A stretch of 64,000 nt of DNA, from assembly GCA_963854835.1 (NCBI GenBank), contig OY978526.1, forward strand, positions 24,892,334 to 24,956,333, written 5' to 3'. A model generated the notes under the pieces. The model had not been told where the DNA came from. It was given only the letters and a program-made list of their open reading frames with translations, and did not search any database. The position numbers and the translations under genes were made by a program. Of the stretch, positions 25,540-37,800 are shown piece after piece. Numbering within the stretch: the first letter of the stretch is position 1; each line of letters opens with the position of its first letter. Source of the stretch: Megamerina dolium (Eukaryota; Arthropoda; Insecta; Diptera; Megamerinidae).

Positions 25540-27130
25540 ATTTTTGATGTTTTAGAACTGGTGCACGAACCCAGAGAATTGGAAACAAGTGAGTTTTGAT
25601 CATTTTAGTTTATTATTTCATCTAATCATAACATTTTGCTCAATCATAAAGAGGGGTTTTATGCAAAATTTACGAATTTAAAAATTTAGTGATCGTCTAA
25701 AAATCAATAATTTGTATGGTAATGGTATGGTATACTTTAAAATGTCTTTCCAAAAATTTTTCCGAACATTCTTACCCGCTATGTTTATTCCTTAGGGGGC
25801 TTCTCACACAAAATGGACGTTTTTATAAAATTCTCTCCCAACGTCTCTATGGTGGCTCTTGATGGATAAAATGTAGAACCAACTTCCATTAATTTGGTCT
25901 CTTGAACATTTTTCCGACACATATATATCTCAAATCTCCATCCCATACAAAACTTACTAAAAATACCTGAAAATCGACATAGCAATCCAGGAATCGTTTC
26001 AAGAGAAAATATTTGTAAGGTGTGCCTGCCCTATAATTCCTTTTTTAACATTTTTCTTGAACATACTTACTCCCTAGTTATCTCTATCCTTTGGTGGTCT
26101 CCCCTACAAAATGGAAGTTTTTATCACATTTGCTTCTCTATAATCGTTCGTAGTGGGGCAAACTCTATAATCAACTACAATAGTCGCCTTCTATTTTAAC
26201 TCCTCAAGGAGGGTCTCTCCCACAAAATCTACGTTTTTATAAAATTCAATCACAGGTCGGCCAGAGTGCCTCTATAGGGGTAACATATATGACCGACTTC
26301 TAGTAGTTTTTCCTTTCCAACATTTCTTCCAAACATATCTATGCGATATCTCCATCGCTTAGGTGGGCTGTCATACGAAATTTATGAAAAACACATAAAA
26401 ATCGACAAAACTGCCATGAAATTGAATTAAGAGGGATTGAAAGCAAGAGCAATCCCCCTTAATTTTTTTTTTACCAACATTTTATCCAAAAATTCTTATT
26501 CTCTATCTTTAGCCCTTAGGAGGTCTTTCCTACAAAATCGACGTTTGCATAAAAATCGCTTCCAGTAGTTCCAGAATGTTTCTAGAGGTGTAAAATCTAA
26601 GACCGACTCTCACTTATTTTTTCATAGTAATATTTCAGCCAAACACATTAATCTCCGTTATCCATCCCTTAAGGGGGCTGTCACACAAGATTAACAAGAA
26701 ACACCTAAAAATCGACAAATATACAAATAACTATTCAGGAATTGTTTCCAGTGTTCCAGTGTTTCAAAATTTTCCGCACACATACACACCTCCTATTTCC
26801 ATCCCTAAGAGGGGCTGGCATACAAATTTAACGAAAAAAACCTGAAAATCGGCAAATATCCCCGATAGATCATCAGGTATCGTTTCAAGAAGATTCAAAT
26901 GCAAGGCCAACCTTTATTACTTTTTCCTCCCCAACATTTCTTCCAGAAATATCCACCTCCTATCTGCATTTCTTAAGGGGCTGTCATACAAAATTTACGA
27001 AAATAGCAGAAAATTGACTACTATCCAGCTGCTTAGAAGCTGTTTCAAGAAGAGTAAAATGTAACGCTGAGATTCATTAATTTTCACTCTGCAACATTTT
27101 TAATAAACTTCTAGTTCTAAAATTTTATAA
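25540..27130 (-). repeat. ~150-170-bp repeat array (family B), minus orientation
   Basis: About nine diverged units lie on the minus strand. Recurrent blocks read on the plus strand: (C/A)ACATTTNTTCC, CATACTTACTCCCTA or a variant, CTTAGGGGGCTNTC, ACACAAAATGGACGTTTTTATAAAA, a CGACAAATATCC-like block and GGAATCGTTTCAAGAGGGNTAAAAT. These are the reverse complements of landmarks in the array at 18060-19110. This is the longest array in the window. Confidence 0.65.
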
Positions 27131-28864
27131 AATCGAGTGTAGTTAGTCTATCTTTAGTTCTTCTAAGTAAGTATCACCCTACTGTACTTATTATATGGCA
27201 TGAGTACAAGTACAACATGGATGTAGAGATTGAATGTATTTTTAATAATAAACAAGTTGAATCAGGCAACTGTCAGTCGCAAAAATCCCCCAATGCAGCT
27301 TACAATACTCATAAAATACTTTGGATCAAATATTTAAATGTTTATAGCAGATGCTGACGATGAAGACTTGCTGTTCCGGTGCTATTGCTATTACTAAGTT
27401 TTTATGTGTGCATAAGCCTTTCACAGTCCTTCTTTATAATTTTTTTTTTTTTTTCTTTGTCATTTCTTTTCTTTTTACATCATTTTGCATTACAAACAGT
27501 AAGACATCTATGCATTGTCCTATGTTCATAGTAGTTGTCATCAATGGCATGAATTTTGTATACGTTGAAATTTTTCCGGCTAGTGATTTTTTCATCGATG
27601 ATCTTATTTCAGTTTTGATGTTGTGCCTTTGGTTACATTTTTAAATAAATAAATTTAATATACGATATACGATATATATATATATGTTGGTCAGCATTTT
27701 GCCAATGCCAATGAGCGTGCAAGTGAACGATTGTCCACCCAACGGACCGTACCGTCATCATCTTTTATTCAATCATGCAGAACAATAGTATGGACAGTCT
27801 TTAAGTGTGTGTTTGTGTGTGTGTGTGTGATTGTATATATGCTATAAAAATATGCACATCCATATGTGTGTAAACGATTTTTCAGGCTTAACGCTATTTT
27901 CTGTGTGTGTGCATGTCTTAAATTATGAGTCCCATTAAATAATCTCTCTCATCCTTCTTTGTGTGCGTACCCATTGAATATCTCCTCCTACAGATTATAT
28001 GTATGTGGATAATAATTCAACACAAGCATAAATATACTTGATATACACACGCACATTGCTCTAGCGTATGCTTCCAACTTACTGTAACTAAAATATGAAC
28101 TTCTGAACTTCTCGCTGCTGTTATTCATATAGCAATAAACGATAATTCTTTATATTTTACTTGCTTCTCATCCAAAGTGCCTCTAGAGAATGGAATCACA
28201 TTATTCTGGAATTTACATTTGGCCACAATATTGTGCCCATTTTTTTAACTTTGCAACAGATTTTCGTGTCATTTCTTCATTCCAGTTTTTATGTTTATTA
28301 TTTTTTTTTCTCTCTCTCTCTCTCTTATTTAATCGTTGATCAATCTGATTGGCATTATGTGATTTTATGATTGGTTATGGGCCAACTTCTATTAAATGCA
28401 CATTAACAATGAGATGGAGAGATAGAGTGAGAGAGAGAGAAGAAGGAAGAAAAATGCCAAAATATTATTCTAATGTGTTGTTGCATGTACTTATATACCG
28501 ATAAACATTATATTACTCGTTATCATTGCAAAATCTTAAAATTTGTTGCCATCAGCAATCATCATTCTATGCCGATTCGTTTTAGCCTGTTGTGTTGTAT
28601 TTATTCATTTTTTATTTTCGGGGCTCCTTTCTTGTTAGTTTATTTCTATTTTTATTTGATTTTTATTACAATCATTGTATTATTGCTATATTTCTTTATA
28701 CATGATGTTTGCCATATGTAGGTATATTAGGATACCCAACGATACAAATAAGAAAAGAAAAAAAAATAAAGAAACCGGTGTGGTTGTTACCTATCAGATA
28801 TGAAACTCGGTTTATTTTATGATGATTTCGAAAATATTTCGACTTTAACGATCACCGTTCGTGT
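27131..28864. other. AT-rich non-coding sequence with microsatellites
   Basis: A poly-T tract lies at 27440-27458, a CGATATA repeat near 27660-27690, GT near 27806-27830, CT at about 28310-28325 and GA near 28420-28440. A 97-codon frame at 27351-27644 and an 82-codon frame at 28473-28721 are hydrophobic low-complexity readings with no known motif. No gene is called. Confidence 0.5.
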
Positions 28865-29100
28865 TAAGAATGTGGAAGGAAAATGCTGGATACCGGCAGC
28901 AATTCGTTGGCCAGTATGTGAAGCTCAGTAATCACAATTGTGGATGAATTTGCTGGTACTTTATGGTAGTGGACGAGCACTTTTTTCATGTCCAAAGCTG
29001 GAACTGTAGCTTCTTCAATTTCTTATAAAAATGGTTCAATAATTCATTGTAGTGAATGCACTTTCCTGCTCTCTGTGCCTTCTTCAAAGTAGATTCAATC
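28865..29100 (-). pseudogene. Decayed mariner transposase fragment
   Basis: On the minus strand, two frames together recall the catalytic core of D34D mariner transposases. One reads HYNELLNHFYKKLKK. After a shift the other reads MKKVLVHYHKVPANSSTIVI, then TELHILANELLPVSSIFL. The usual order is YYELLxRF, KKVLFHxDNAPAH, then LHELxxELLPHPPYS. The second catalytic Asp is lost and there are frameshifts. No terminal repeats were found. The assignment rests on motif resemblance only. Confidence 0.45.
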
Positions 29101-30072
29101 GGAAAAAATCTATTGTTTTAGCTGTAGCTTGGTCTTTCGCTCACTTACATGCTTCTCTAAAGTTAAAATAAATTTTAAAACCGTAATAAAATAAATTAAC
29201 ATTAATATTATTTATTTTTTATTCTTTTTGCTTTCGTGAGAACACAAGGCATCTTAATATACACACCAGTATATTTATAAATATATCTATATATACAGCT
29301 TTTATCTGCCTTTCATTGTTGATTTTTTTTTATTTCGGTTTTGTTTTTTCTTGAAGAAACGAGAATAGGTGGTCGATTCAATTCGATTTGGTTCGATTCT
29401 GTCATAGCAAAGTCCGCAAACTAAAATGTTCACATCCTTTGCGGAACAAATAAAATATACAGGATATACGAGCACACATATGTAGACACATTAGCATATT
29501 TGTGTACAATATTATATGTGTATATTATTAAGATGAGAATTTTATTATACACTAAGCATCGAAATATCTTAGTGTGCCTTTTTTTGAAATTATAGCTTTG
29601 CAAATGAATGACAATTCCTTTAAGAGGACATTTCAATTTCAATAGTTCTTACATTAAGTATGTTTCTACATAAACTGATATTGACAGTCATTTATGGGAC
29701 ATAATGAAAATAATCTAGTTCATAAAATATTTAAATTAAAGAAATACATATGTATATCTATTACGATTGTCATATATAACAGTAAATTAATATTTGAAGG
29801 CGGTATCATATTATAGTAAAAATAAGCTTGTCAGCATTTACGACTTGAGTTTAAGAATAAAAGAAGTTATATTTCAAAGTGATTGTGATTCTTTCAATAG
29901 GTTTTTCATTACATATGGCACAGAAGCTTTAATACTATCCACATTGTATATGTGAATGCTCTGAGTTTTCAAAAGAAAAATCCATTAAAAAATGATTGCA
30001 TTTATTTGTGGTACCTCGGAGAGTGTCAAATGTCAAATAGGTGAAAGAACCCACTCCAAACATAAGATTTGT
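29101..30072. other. AT-rich non-coding sequence
   Basis: No recognisable gene, repeat array or RNA. A 70-codon minus-strand frame at 29430-29642 has no known motif. Confidence 0.45.
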
Positions 30073-30087
30073 AGGCAGCTCCTGTAT
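30073..30087. repeat. Target-site duplication, left copy (SINE 1)
   Basis: AGGCAGCTCCTGTAT occurs here and again, identical, at 30452-30466, immediately flanking the SINE. A perfect 15-bp duplication is the expected trace of LINE-driven insertion. Confidence 0.9.
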
Positions 30088-30451
30088 AAAATAAATAAAT
30101 ATGTGGCACTTGAAGCCCCAAAGGGCTCATTGGCGGAGCTTCCCTTCCATTACTGTTGTGCGTCTTAAATTTGGACAGTATTAGAAGGGACCTACTTATT
30201 TTAGCCGGTTCCGAACGGCAGAACACTTGTGACATCACTTTTTCTGAGCTTTGTCACAGAGTTCTTTTAGAAGCTTTTTCATGGCAAGTTGTTACTGTCG
30301 GAAGAATTGCCAATTGCTTGCCGACAGGTGGGTACTATTCGAAAGAAAAATCTTATCGATATTAAATTTGTTATGCATCAGCCGGGGATTGAACCACGAC
30401 CTACAGATCAGAAGGCGAACACACTAACCACTGAGCTACGGCACCCACACC
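30088..30451 (-). mobile_element. tRNA-derived SINE, copy 1
   Basis: A 364-bp element lies between perfect 15-bp target duplications. Read on the minus strand it starts with a tRNA-like head, GTGGGTGCCGTAGCTCAGTG and onward. It has an RNA polymerase III A box TAGCTCAGTGG (30438-30428) and B box GGTTCAATCCC (30395-30385), about 33 bases apart as in tRNA genes. A ~250-bp unique body follows, and the 3' end is an ATTT-type simple tail. It encodes no protein and would rely on a LINE partner, which I cannot identify. Copy 2 at 56324-56693 is nearly identical, so the family moved recently. The head does not fold as a clean tRNA, so it is not a functional tRNA gene. Confidence 0.85.
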
Positions 30452-30466
30452 AGGCAGCTCCTGTAT

Positions 30467-31370
30467 GGTAGATGAAAATTTTTCAAAGCACGGCCATTTT
30501 AATGTTTCGATTAGAAGATCGATACGACGTTGTACCACGCCAACAAAAGAAGTCATTGTGGAAATTTTTGCACTGCACATCTTTATTAAAAAGGTTGCAG
30601 CTTTTAGTGTCGTGATTTATTAAATTCCTTCATCTGAATCAAATCAACACCAAATTCTTTAGCAAAACACCTGATATTAGGATTTGCAGAGTGACAGATC
30701 GGTTGACTAGGGCTAGAGTGACATCTTACATGTCGTCTTTCCAAGAAGAAATGAATTGTAAGTTTTCTTTTCTACCACAAATATTGATAATCCTAATTGA
30801 TACCTAGATGGTTTAAAGATGACGCTGTTGTGCATGCCCCGTCCTATTTGGTTTTCCGTAGAGTGTCTTCCAAGTTGATATTCTTACATTTGCCACTTTT
30901 ATAAAAATGCTTCTTAAGAAAGGCCTACTGGGTGTATTGACAAATATTCTCGGTTAATCAAACTGCCATTCGATATTTCTGCCCTTAAAGCATTTCCTTT
31001 AAGCTAGCTGCAGAGTGTTGCAGAGTGCTTTGATACATTACAGAGTTTATCCGCTTTAAATCAAGTCTAATACTTACTTGGGTTACAGGTTATCGCAGAT
31101 TTGTTTTCAAACGAATTAGCCAGAACAAGTTCTGCACGTCAATACATCAGTCCAGAATCATGCTTCATAAATTGTATGGTCTTCCATCCGTTCATTAGTT
31201 GCGGTCTGGACAAAAAAAAAACCTACGAACTCGACAAAAACCCTTTGTAGTTCCTACTCAAACAATACCCCAGTCTCTGACAAGCCGAGGGGCACATCAG
31301 ACCAAACACAGGCTGTAATCCTACAATCCCTAACAAAACAAAAAATCTAATCAAAATCATTAGATAACTA
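30467..31370. other. Non-coding sequence, origin unknown
   Basis: Less AT-rich than its surroundings, but no open frame of useful length and no motif I recognise. It could be a decayed transposon. Nothing firmer can be said. Confidence 0.35.
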
Positions 31371-31815
31371 ATTGAATGTTAATTTTATTAATCTTTAGTT
31401 AAGCTACCATATGCCATTCGTTATTCCTTAGTTAAACAATAGTTTACACTGCCTAAATATTTACTGTATTACTGTTTGCGAAGGAGAAATGCAAACCACA
31501 AACATGAATAAGTTGCCACATTTTTTCTCCTGTTCAATGCCCTGGTTAGGTAAAGCGCTGTAAATATTACGCAGTGGTTAAACTTAAGTAAAATGCTTAG
31601 TTAACCAATAGTTAAATTAGTCAATAGTTTGGTTAAGCAAAAAACTGTGAATATTAAGCATTAGCGGAAATTTAGTAAATTCTTTAGTTAACCAATAATT
31701 TAAACAATTACTATAAATTCGAAACAATAAACTATTATGAATATTTGACATTATTTAATATTTAGTTAGCTCATTAGTTAACATATAGTAAATTATCAGT
31801 TAGTCTTTGATTTCG
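31370..31815. repeat. TTAGTTAA-rich block
   Basis: Variants of TTAGTTAA and AATAGTTTA or AATAGTTAA occur about ten times in 440 bases. Examples are CTTAGTTAACCAATAGTTAA near 31599 and CTTTAGTTAACCAATAATTT near 31683. Spacing is irregular, so this is a degenerate short repeat or a decayed tandem array. No gene is seen. Confidence 0.4.
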
Positions 31816-33812
31816 AAAGAATATAATTTTATTTTCTAAAATCGACATCTAGCATCGATATGGATTGACTCACGCAGAGAAGTCCAATGCAATGAAGTCC
31901 GAAACGGCATGATATTGTGACTGTAATAAGCTGTTATTTCCTATTATTTTAATATGTTCGGGTTTTTTCTAAAAATCACCCCAACATTCAACATTCATAA
32001 GTTTGTTTTTCATTTTGGAACCTCTTGAAAACCTCTTATCCTTCATTATTATTAAACCATTTTAAAATGATTATATCTATTATTGAATTCAATTAAGTAC
32101 TGCCTAAGCGATTATCCATTTATCTATTTGTATATCCATTCAAATTATTCATATTTAATGTTTGAAAATATTAATACTAAGTATCTTATCTGTGTAAGTG
32201 TACGCATACATACAGTACTAACACACCATGTGGTCTGATTGTTTAGAAGGTCAAGGATAATGATTTTACTACTTTTGTATTCATAATTAAAAAAAAAAAA
32301 ACAATAACAACAAAATCGTCAATGACAATGACAATATTAACAATAATAACAATAATAACAAAAGCTAGATAATTTCATACTTTCATTTTTCAAATGATTA
32401 CTATCACACAAACCTATTTACACACATAAGTTCCTGTATACTCTTACCTAAAGAATTAGGTCATAATACAGTCGCAACATCTATCTATCTATGAAAAACA
32501 CTCAGCCTACCAATACAACTGAAGGATCATATTGTTGTATGAGCGCTCGTATTATTATATGAAAAGATGATCATTTATATTACCATCAAAATGTTATCAA
32601 AAATCCTTAAAACAATAATCATATATATACGATACGTATACTATACAATACATATTATACCTCGTACCAAATAATACAATGCTCCAGAAATAACCAAACC
32701 AAAAAATGGACAGCAAATAAAAGAAAAATTAAACAAAACAAAAAATGGAAAAAAACCCGAATGAAATGAAAACGAATGAAAGGACTTATTGAGCACAAAA
32801 TGACTGCATTGTCTTTGAATTGAAAATATGATAGGGACGTGATGCTGTTCTATGCCCTATGCTATCTGCTTCTTTATACAAATAGACGTATATACATATA
32901 AGTAAATAGAGTGGCACAACAGGCCCCCACCAGGCAAGACTTTTATGCTGTGTTCAATTCATAGCGGTACATTTGGAGGACAGGCAAATAGATAGTCAGG
33001 CTGTCAGTTGTACATTATTAAATAGAACGGCTCATGTCAAGTGTAGCATACATAGACAATTGGAGAGGACAAATGTACGTAGGACGATAGATATAGAAAT
33101 ATGTACTTTATGTTTGAATATGCAAGCAGCAGACATACTTCAATAAGAATAGAATTCGAATGGAATGTGAAACAACTGAAGTAGAAGAATTAACAGGAAA
33201 GTAAAAGATAATGTAAGTAGTACACAAAACAACACCAACATCAATAGCTCTGTGTGGAGGTGGAGGAGGAGGTGGAGAAGGAGGAAGAGGAAAAGTAAAG
33301 AAATATTGAATATACATACAATATACTTAGATATATTTATAATAGAGCAAAAGTACTGAGCAACCAACAGTCTGTTAGTCGACGCATACCACTTGTAGAT
33401 ACTGATAATGATGATGTGAAAACTTGAGAAAATAAAAATTGCAAAAATGTGAAAATAAAAGCAAAACCAGAGAAAATATTTTTTAAAAACAAAAACGCAA
33501 AAAAAAAGAATACCAATTGAGTAGTGATGAGTTCTATTGGTTTTTCAATTTAACATCATTCTAAGAAGAGACAATATTATAGGTATTTATATGTGGCAAA
33601 AATTTCTGTATTAATGGCATATTGAATAGATCCTTTAACCGAAAATATGTCATCACTCTTAATTTATAAGAATTTTCATTTATAATATTGTATATGGACA
33701 ATAATATGCACAAATCTTATTGAAATACATTCCCCAAATATCAGCTTTGTAATTATTGTAGCTGAATGAGTGGATTAAAAAATGGCTTTACAGTCAGCTT
33801 GGGTCGTTTAAA
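31816..33812. other. AT-rich non-coding sequence
   Basis: The stretch holds poly-A runs, ACAATAATAACAAT-type repeats near 32330-32360 and a purine-rich GGAGG tract near 33255-33295. Minus-strand frames of 69-75 codons near 33108-33367 read through that tract as Pro/Leu low complexity. No gene is called. Confidence 0.5.
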
Positions 33813-33869
33813 TTATACCCTGCACAAGTACAGTCTGTATGGAAGGCATCGAAAAAGCACTAACTCACT

Positions 33870-34150
33870 GACAGTGAAATGTACAGATTTTGCAGGGAGT
33901 TAACACTAACACTAGAATGCCTTAACTCTAACAAGAAAGCAGACAATAGGTAGGGTAATACACTTTGTATGGTAGCTACGCTAAATAGTGGGCGTTGCTC
34001 ATCCATTTTTAATTATTTCTATTCTTAATGTTAATCTATATACGAAATATAGTTGCTTTACATGAAAGATCAAGTAAGTTATGTCTGTTTAAAGTTTAAA
34101 TAATTTTCGTGGCTATTTATGGGAGCTACATTAAATAGTGGATATGGCTG
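33870..34150 (+). repeat. Family C repeat units
   Basis: Two units carry CTTTGTATGGTAGCTACGCTAAATAGTGGGCGT-like (about 33963) and TTATGGGAGCTACATTAAATAGTGGATATGGC-like (about 34118) blocks, about 155 bp apart. TTAATCTATATACGAAATATAGTTGC lies between them. The same family is at 44640-45640. Confidence 0.65.
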
Positions 34151-34159
34151 TTCATTTCT

Positions 34160-34722
34160 TTTTCTTCTTCCTCTTCTTATGTGGCCATAACAACCGAATA
34201 TCGATTTAGGCCGAATACAACATACTTCGGCAGCCATCTCTGCTCTTCGCTAGTTGGCGCCAGTTAAGAATAATTCTCAGAATATAACACCTTCTTAGCT
34301 GGAGCGTGTTCTTCCATTCGCTCGACATGACCTATCCAGCGCAGCCGCTGGATTTTGATGCGCTTTACTATGTCAATAGCTCATGGTTGTACCTTATTCG
34401 GTACTCGCCACCAACGCAAATTGGTCCAAAGATTTTGCGTAGGACTTTTCTTTCGAAAACTCCAAGCATTCGCTCATCCGAGGTGGACATTGTCCTGGTT
34501 TCAGCGCCATATGTTAGGACAGGCATGATGAGAGACTTGAAGAGTGTAGTTTTCGTTCTTCGAGAGGGGGCTCGACTTCTCAATTGCAAAGTAGCACCTG
34601 TCTGCAAGAGTGATCCTATGCAATATCTCCAGGCTGACGTCATTACTGCTGTTAATGCTGGTTTTAAGATAGACAAAGTCCTTTACTACTTCAAAAGCGT
34701 AGTTGTCAGCAGTGACGTACTC
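34160..34722 (-). pseudogene. RTE-type retrotransposon fragment (reverse transcriptase C-terminal part)
   Basis: Minus-strand reading gives FEVVKDFVYL, then after a shift RRTKTTLFKSLIMPVLTYGA, ERKVLRKIFGPICVGGEYR, and finally IKIQRLRWIGHVERMEEHAP and NWRQLA-like remnants. This order is characteristic of the thumb and C-terminal region of insect endonuclease/reverse-transcriptase elements. A small deletion after NHELL and several frameshifts kill the frame. It is the same family as the scrap at 1-190 and the one at 37430-37800, and it lies inside the composite repeat 33813-35186. Confidence 0.75.
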
Positions 34723-35186
34723 ATTTCTTGTGAGATTATTACTCTAAGTACCAAATACTGCTGTCCTGCATTGAAAATTAAATAAGTTTATTGCGTTTTA
34801 TAATTTTTAAGATGTCTGAAGTTAACCTCAGTAATTGCTTCGTACGAGGGTGACAGTTGCCTCATCATGCCCTTTCCAATAGCGTCCATACACTTGAACT
34901 ATTGCTACATTTCGTTCACATTTCTCAACATTTCTTCAAGTTATCGTACGAATCAGCTAGGTGACAAACAGATGGAAAGATGAGTAGACTATGTAGACGA
35001 TTGCTAATGGGCATATAATAACCTAATTGTGCCGCTTTTGGGCACCGACGTTAAGCTACATATCTATAGCGGCGATACAGCTTAAGAATTTGTTTACTGT
35101 TCCATATCTAAAAAGCAACTTCCCACAAGCGTCTACAAAAATCTGCCCAAAATGAATATACCATTGTACTTGTGTGCAGGGTATAA

Positions 35187-37429
35187 ATAAATACATATAA
35201 TAGCACTCACAACATAATTTTCTCATCAACACAAAATCCGCTTAAACAAATAAATTTTAAATGACTTTTTTCGACTCACACTAATTTTAATACTTTTTTT
35301 TTGCATTTGGCTTAAAAAAGACACAAAATGAAAAGGTTCTATCAAGCTAAGGTACGCAGCTTACACACATACAAACACGAAGTAAGTAAACAAAAAAAAA
35401 ACAGCAAACAAAACACCATTAATTCCCCCATCAACGAAAAATGACGATGAACAATGATAAAAACTACAACAAAAACAATGGCGATAAAACAGACACACAC
35501 CCACGTACTCCCACAGATGTTTACACATATGCAGCACCATATCCATGAGGATATTTTCCAGTAGAGGGGGTTTGACGTGATTTAAAGTATCTGTTTGCTA
35601 ACAATACAAGATTATGTTATAAGGTAGATGCGGGTGCAACAGTACAGTAATAATGTAATCGTAGTAGTAAATGAGTAGAAATTCTTTTGAGAGTATTGAG
35701 AGTGATTAAAAGTCTCAAAAAAATGATTTCACAAGCGCTTTAGCTAGCATAAGTTGTTTCCTTCTAATCATTTCCAAATGAATCATATGGTGTAGCAAGG
35801 ACCACGCTGTCAGAACAGAGACAACTGGTGAAACATTTTACATTCGTTACAAAATCAATTGAAATTTAATTATTTTCTCTATATTATGTGGTGTAATTAA
35901 ATATTTTCATTATTGCTGATTTGTCACTAATAATATTTTTTGATTTTTAATATTCTTCCATATAAAATATAACAAAATCTCAGAGTGCCCTAAAACCCCT
36001 TTCTGTATATGACGCTGTACACACATGTCTGTATACTTAATGTATTTGCAACACAATGAATTCACAATGTTTAGTGACATCAGTCGCTGTGCTGGGGTGG
36101 TAGTGATAGCGGTAATGGCGATGATGATGATGACAATATGAATATATGTAGGTGATTGCGGTAATGTTGTTGTTGTTCTTGTATTTCTTGTTATATACAG
36201 GTTGCTGTGATACGATACGACAACTAAGGTGCCAAATAGAGTGGGTAAATACAATTATACACAACATATCCATGGATGCATAGACACATGTTGGTATGTT
36301 GGAAGAAGTGTATATGAGAAAATTTGTAGATACGTAGGTAGATATGTGTAAAAATATGCCAATATGACATTAGAATGAAACGAAAAATTTTAACAAAAAA
36401 ACAAAAAAAAAAACACAAAAAAATAACGAAAAAAAAATCGCATAAAATTGTTGTGCATTTTACTGAGGAGTGGTCTATTTAAGCAACAAGAAACTAGAAC
36501 GAAACGAAATAACTGCAACGAACAAACAGGAAATGACAACGAATATCGAAGCAATATTAGAGTACTACACATATACTTGTATACTAAGTGAGGCATACGT
36601 ATGAGATTATTGTATATATATGTACGTATGCGTGCATTGGCAACCTCGAACGATGATGACGTTAGCATATAATTGAATGAATTTTTACACATAGAGTCTC
36701 GTATATACCACCCTACACTTATGAACTCACACATCTGTATGTATAGATACACGCAAGCATATTAAATTAAATAAATTCTCATCATTACCACAGACAGCCA
36801 ACCAGCTATCGTTAACCACAACAGCAAGTTTGTTTGTTTGACATTTCGCTTAAAGAGCAATATTAATGAAGTAAAATTAATAATAATGTTTTAGCAAAAA
36901 AAAATAATAATAATAATAATAAAATATATATACACCAGTAATTATGTAAATGTATAGCAATTAAAGTATATATTTATACAAACTGTAGCCTGGCTAATGT
37001 AAAGGCTAAATAGCATTGATATGTTTAAGCATGTCATTACGTTTTAAAAATTTTCTACAAGAAAAAATAATAAACATTATTTTTATACAAAAAAACAATA
37101 AACTTTTAATCTTAATAGTCAATGAAATTGTAGTGTAGCAACATGTATCCGCAGCATACTAGTTACATTATTTATCAAAATTTTAATTATAGATGCTCTC
37201 TAAAATTTTTAAAGAAAAGACAACAATAAATATTATTTTGATATGAATAAAAAGGAATAATTTTAATGATTAAAAAGCATAAAAGAATTTTTTGTAATAT
37301 TGCATCATTCCAATGAAGTCAACATATGTATTTCTTAAAGGATCTTATTTCTTAACAAGAATTCATGTGAAATGGAATAAACCGAATTTTCTCTAAGGAC
37401 CTCTCTCTAAGGCATAAGGCAGTCATATG
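35187..37429. other. AT-rich non-coding sequence with microsatellites
   Basis: The stretch contains ACAAC/AAAAC tracts (35395-35480), a GAT repeat near 36117-36132, GTT near 36163-36177, A-rich tracts (36390-36440) and AAT (36903-36923). Minus-strand frames of 60-120 codons here are low-complexity readings. No gene is recognised. Confidence 0.5.
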
Positions 37430-37800
37430 GAGATCTTTGCTCTACAAAACTTCAACCATTCCGATGTGAACATTGTCCAGGCTTCAGCACCACATTTTCG
37501 AACATGCATGATGAGAGGCTTGTAGGCTTGTGGTTATCATAATTTGAGAGAAATCTCGACTTCTGAATTACTGAAGAGTGATGCATCGCGTGATCTCGAT
37601 TAAGGCAGTTCCTCAATAGACCAAACTCTGCCCTACTACGAAAGTAGAGTTGTCAATAGAGGCATGTTGTCTAAGTCACCGAGACTCTTTATTTGTTGAC
37701 ATGAGATGCATTGCGTTGCCCTCATTCACCATAAGGAAAACTAGACGCAACTCTTTTTCCATTTCAGAGAATGTTGCTCGAGTACACATACCGATTATGA
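37430..37800 (-). pseudogene. Second decayed RTE-type retrotransposon fragment
   Basis: The DNA aligns by eye with 34470-34722. The shared order of blocks is GAACATTGTCC(A/T)GG(C/T)TTCAGC, CATGATGAGAG(G/A)CTTG, GCTCGACTTCT or CTCGACTTCTGAATT, AAGAGTGAT, and a GAAAGTAGAGTTGTCA / AAAGCGTAGTTGTCA block. It then runs further toward the palm end than the 34-kb copy. No open frame survives. Confidence 0.55.

Larger units (their letters stand above)
33813..35186. repeat. Composite repeat bounded by TTATACCCTGCAC inverted ends
   Basis: TTATACCCTGCACAAGTAC at 33813-33831 and its complement with two extra bases, GTACTTGTGTGCAGGGTATAA at 35166-35186, bracket 1.37 kb. Inside are TATGGGAG-type repeat units (33870-34150), an inserted reverse-transcriptase fragment (34160-34722) and a segment with GTGACAAACAGATGGAAAGATG (about 34960). 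The array at 44640 also begins just after a TACACCCTGC motif (about 44626). I read this as one old non-autonomous element with internal tandem repeats, but that is an inference. Confidence 0.5.

Noticed and set aside
30371..30451. Possible tRNA gene on the minus strand
   Set aside because: A and B boxes are present, but the anticodon arm does not pair cleanly and the sequence continues into a 364-bp element with target duplications. It is a SINE head.
36037..36752. Minus-strand frames of 64-120 codons
   Set aside because: His/Tyr/Thr and Phe-rich readings of trinucleotide and poly-A/T tracts. No motif.
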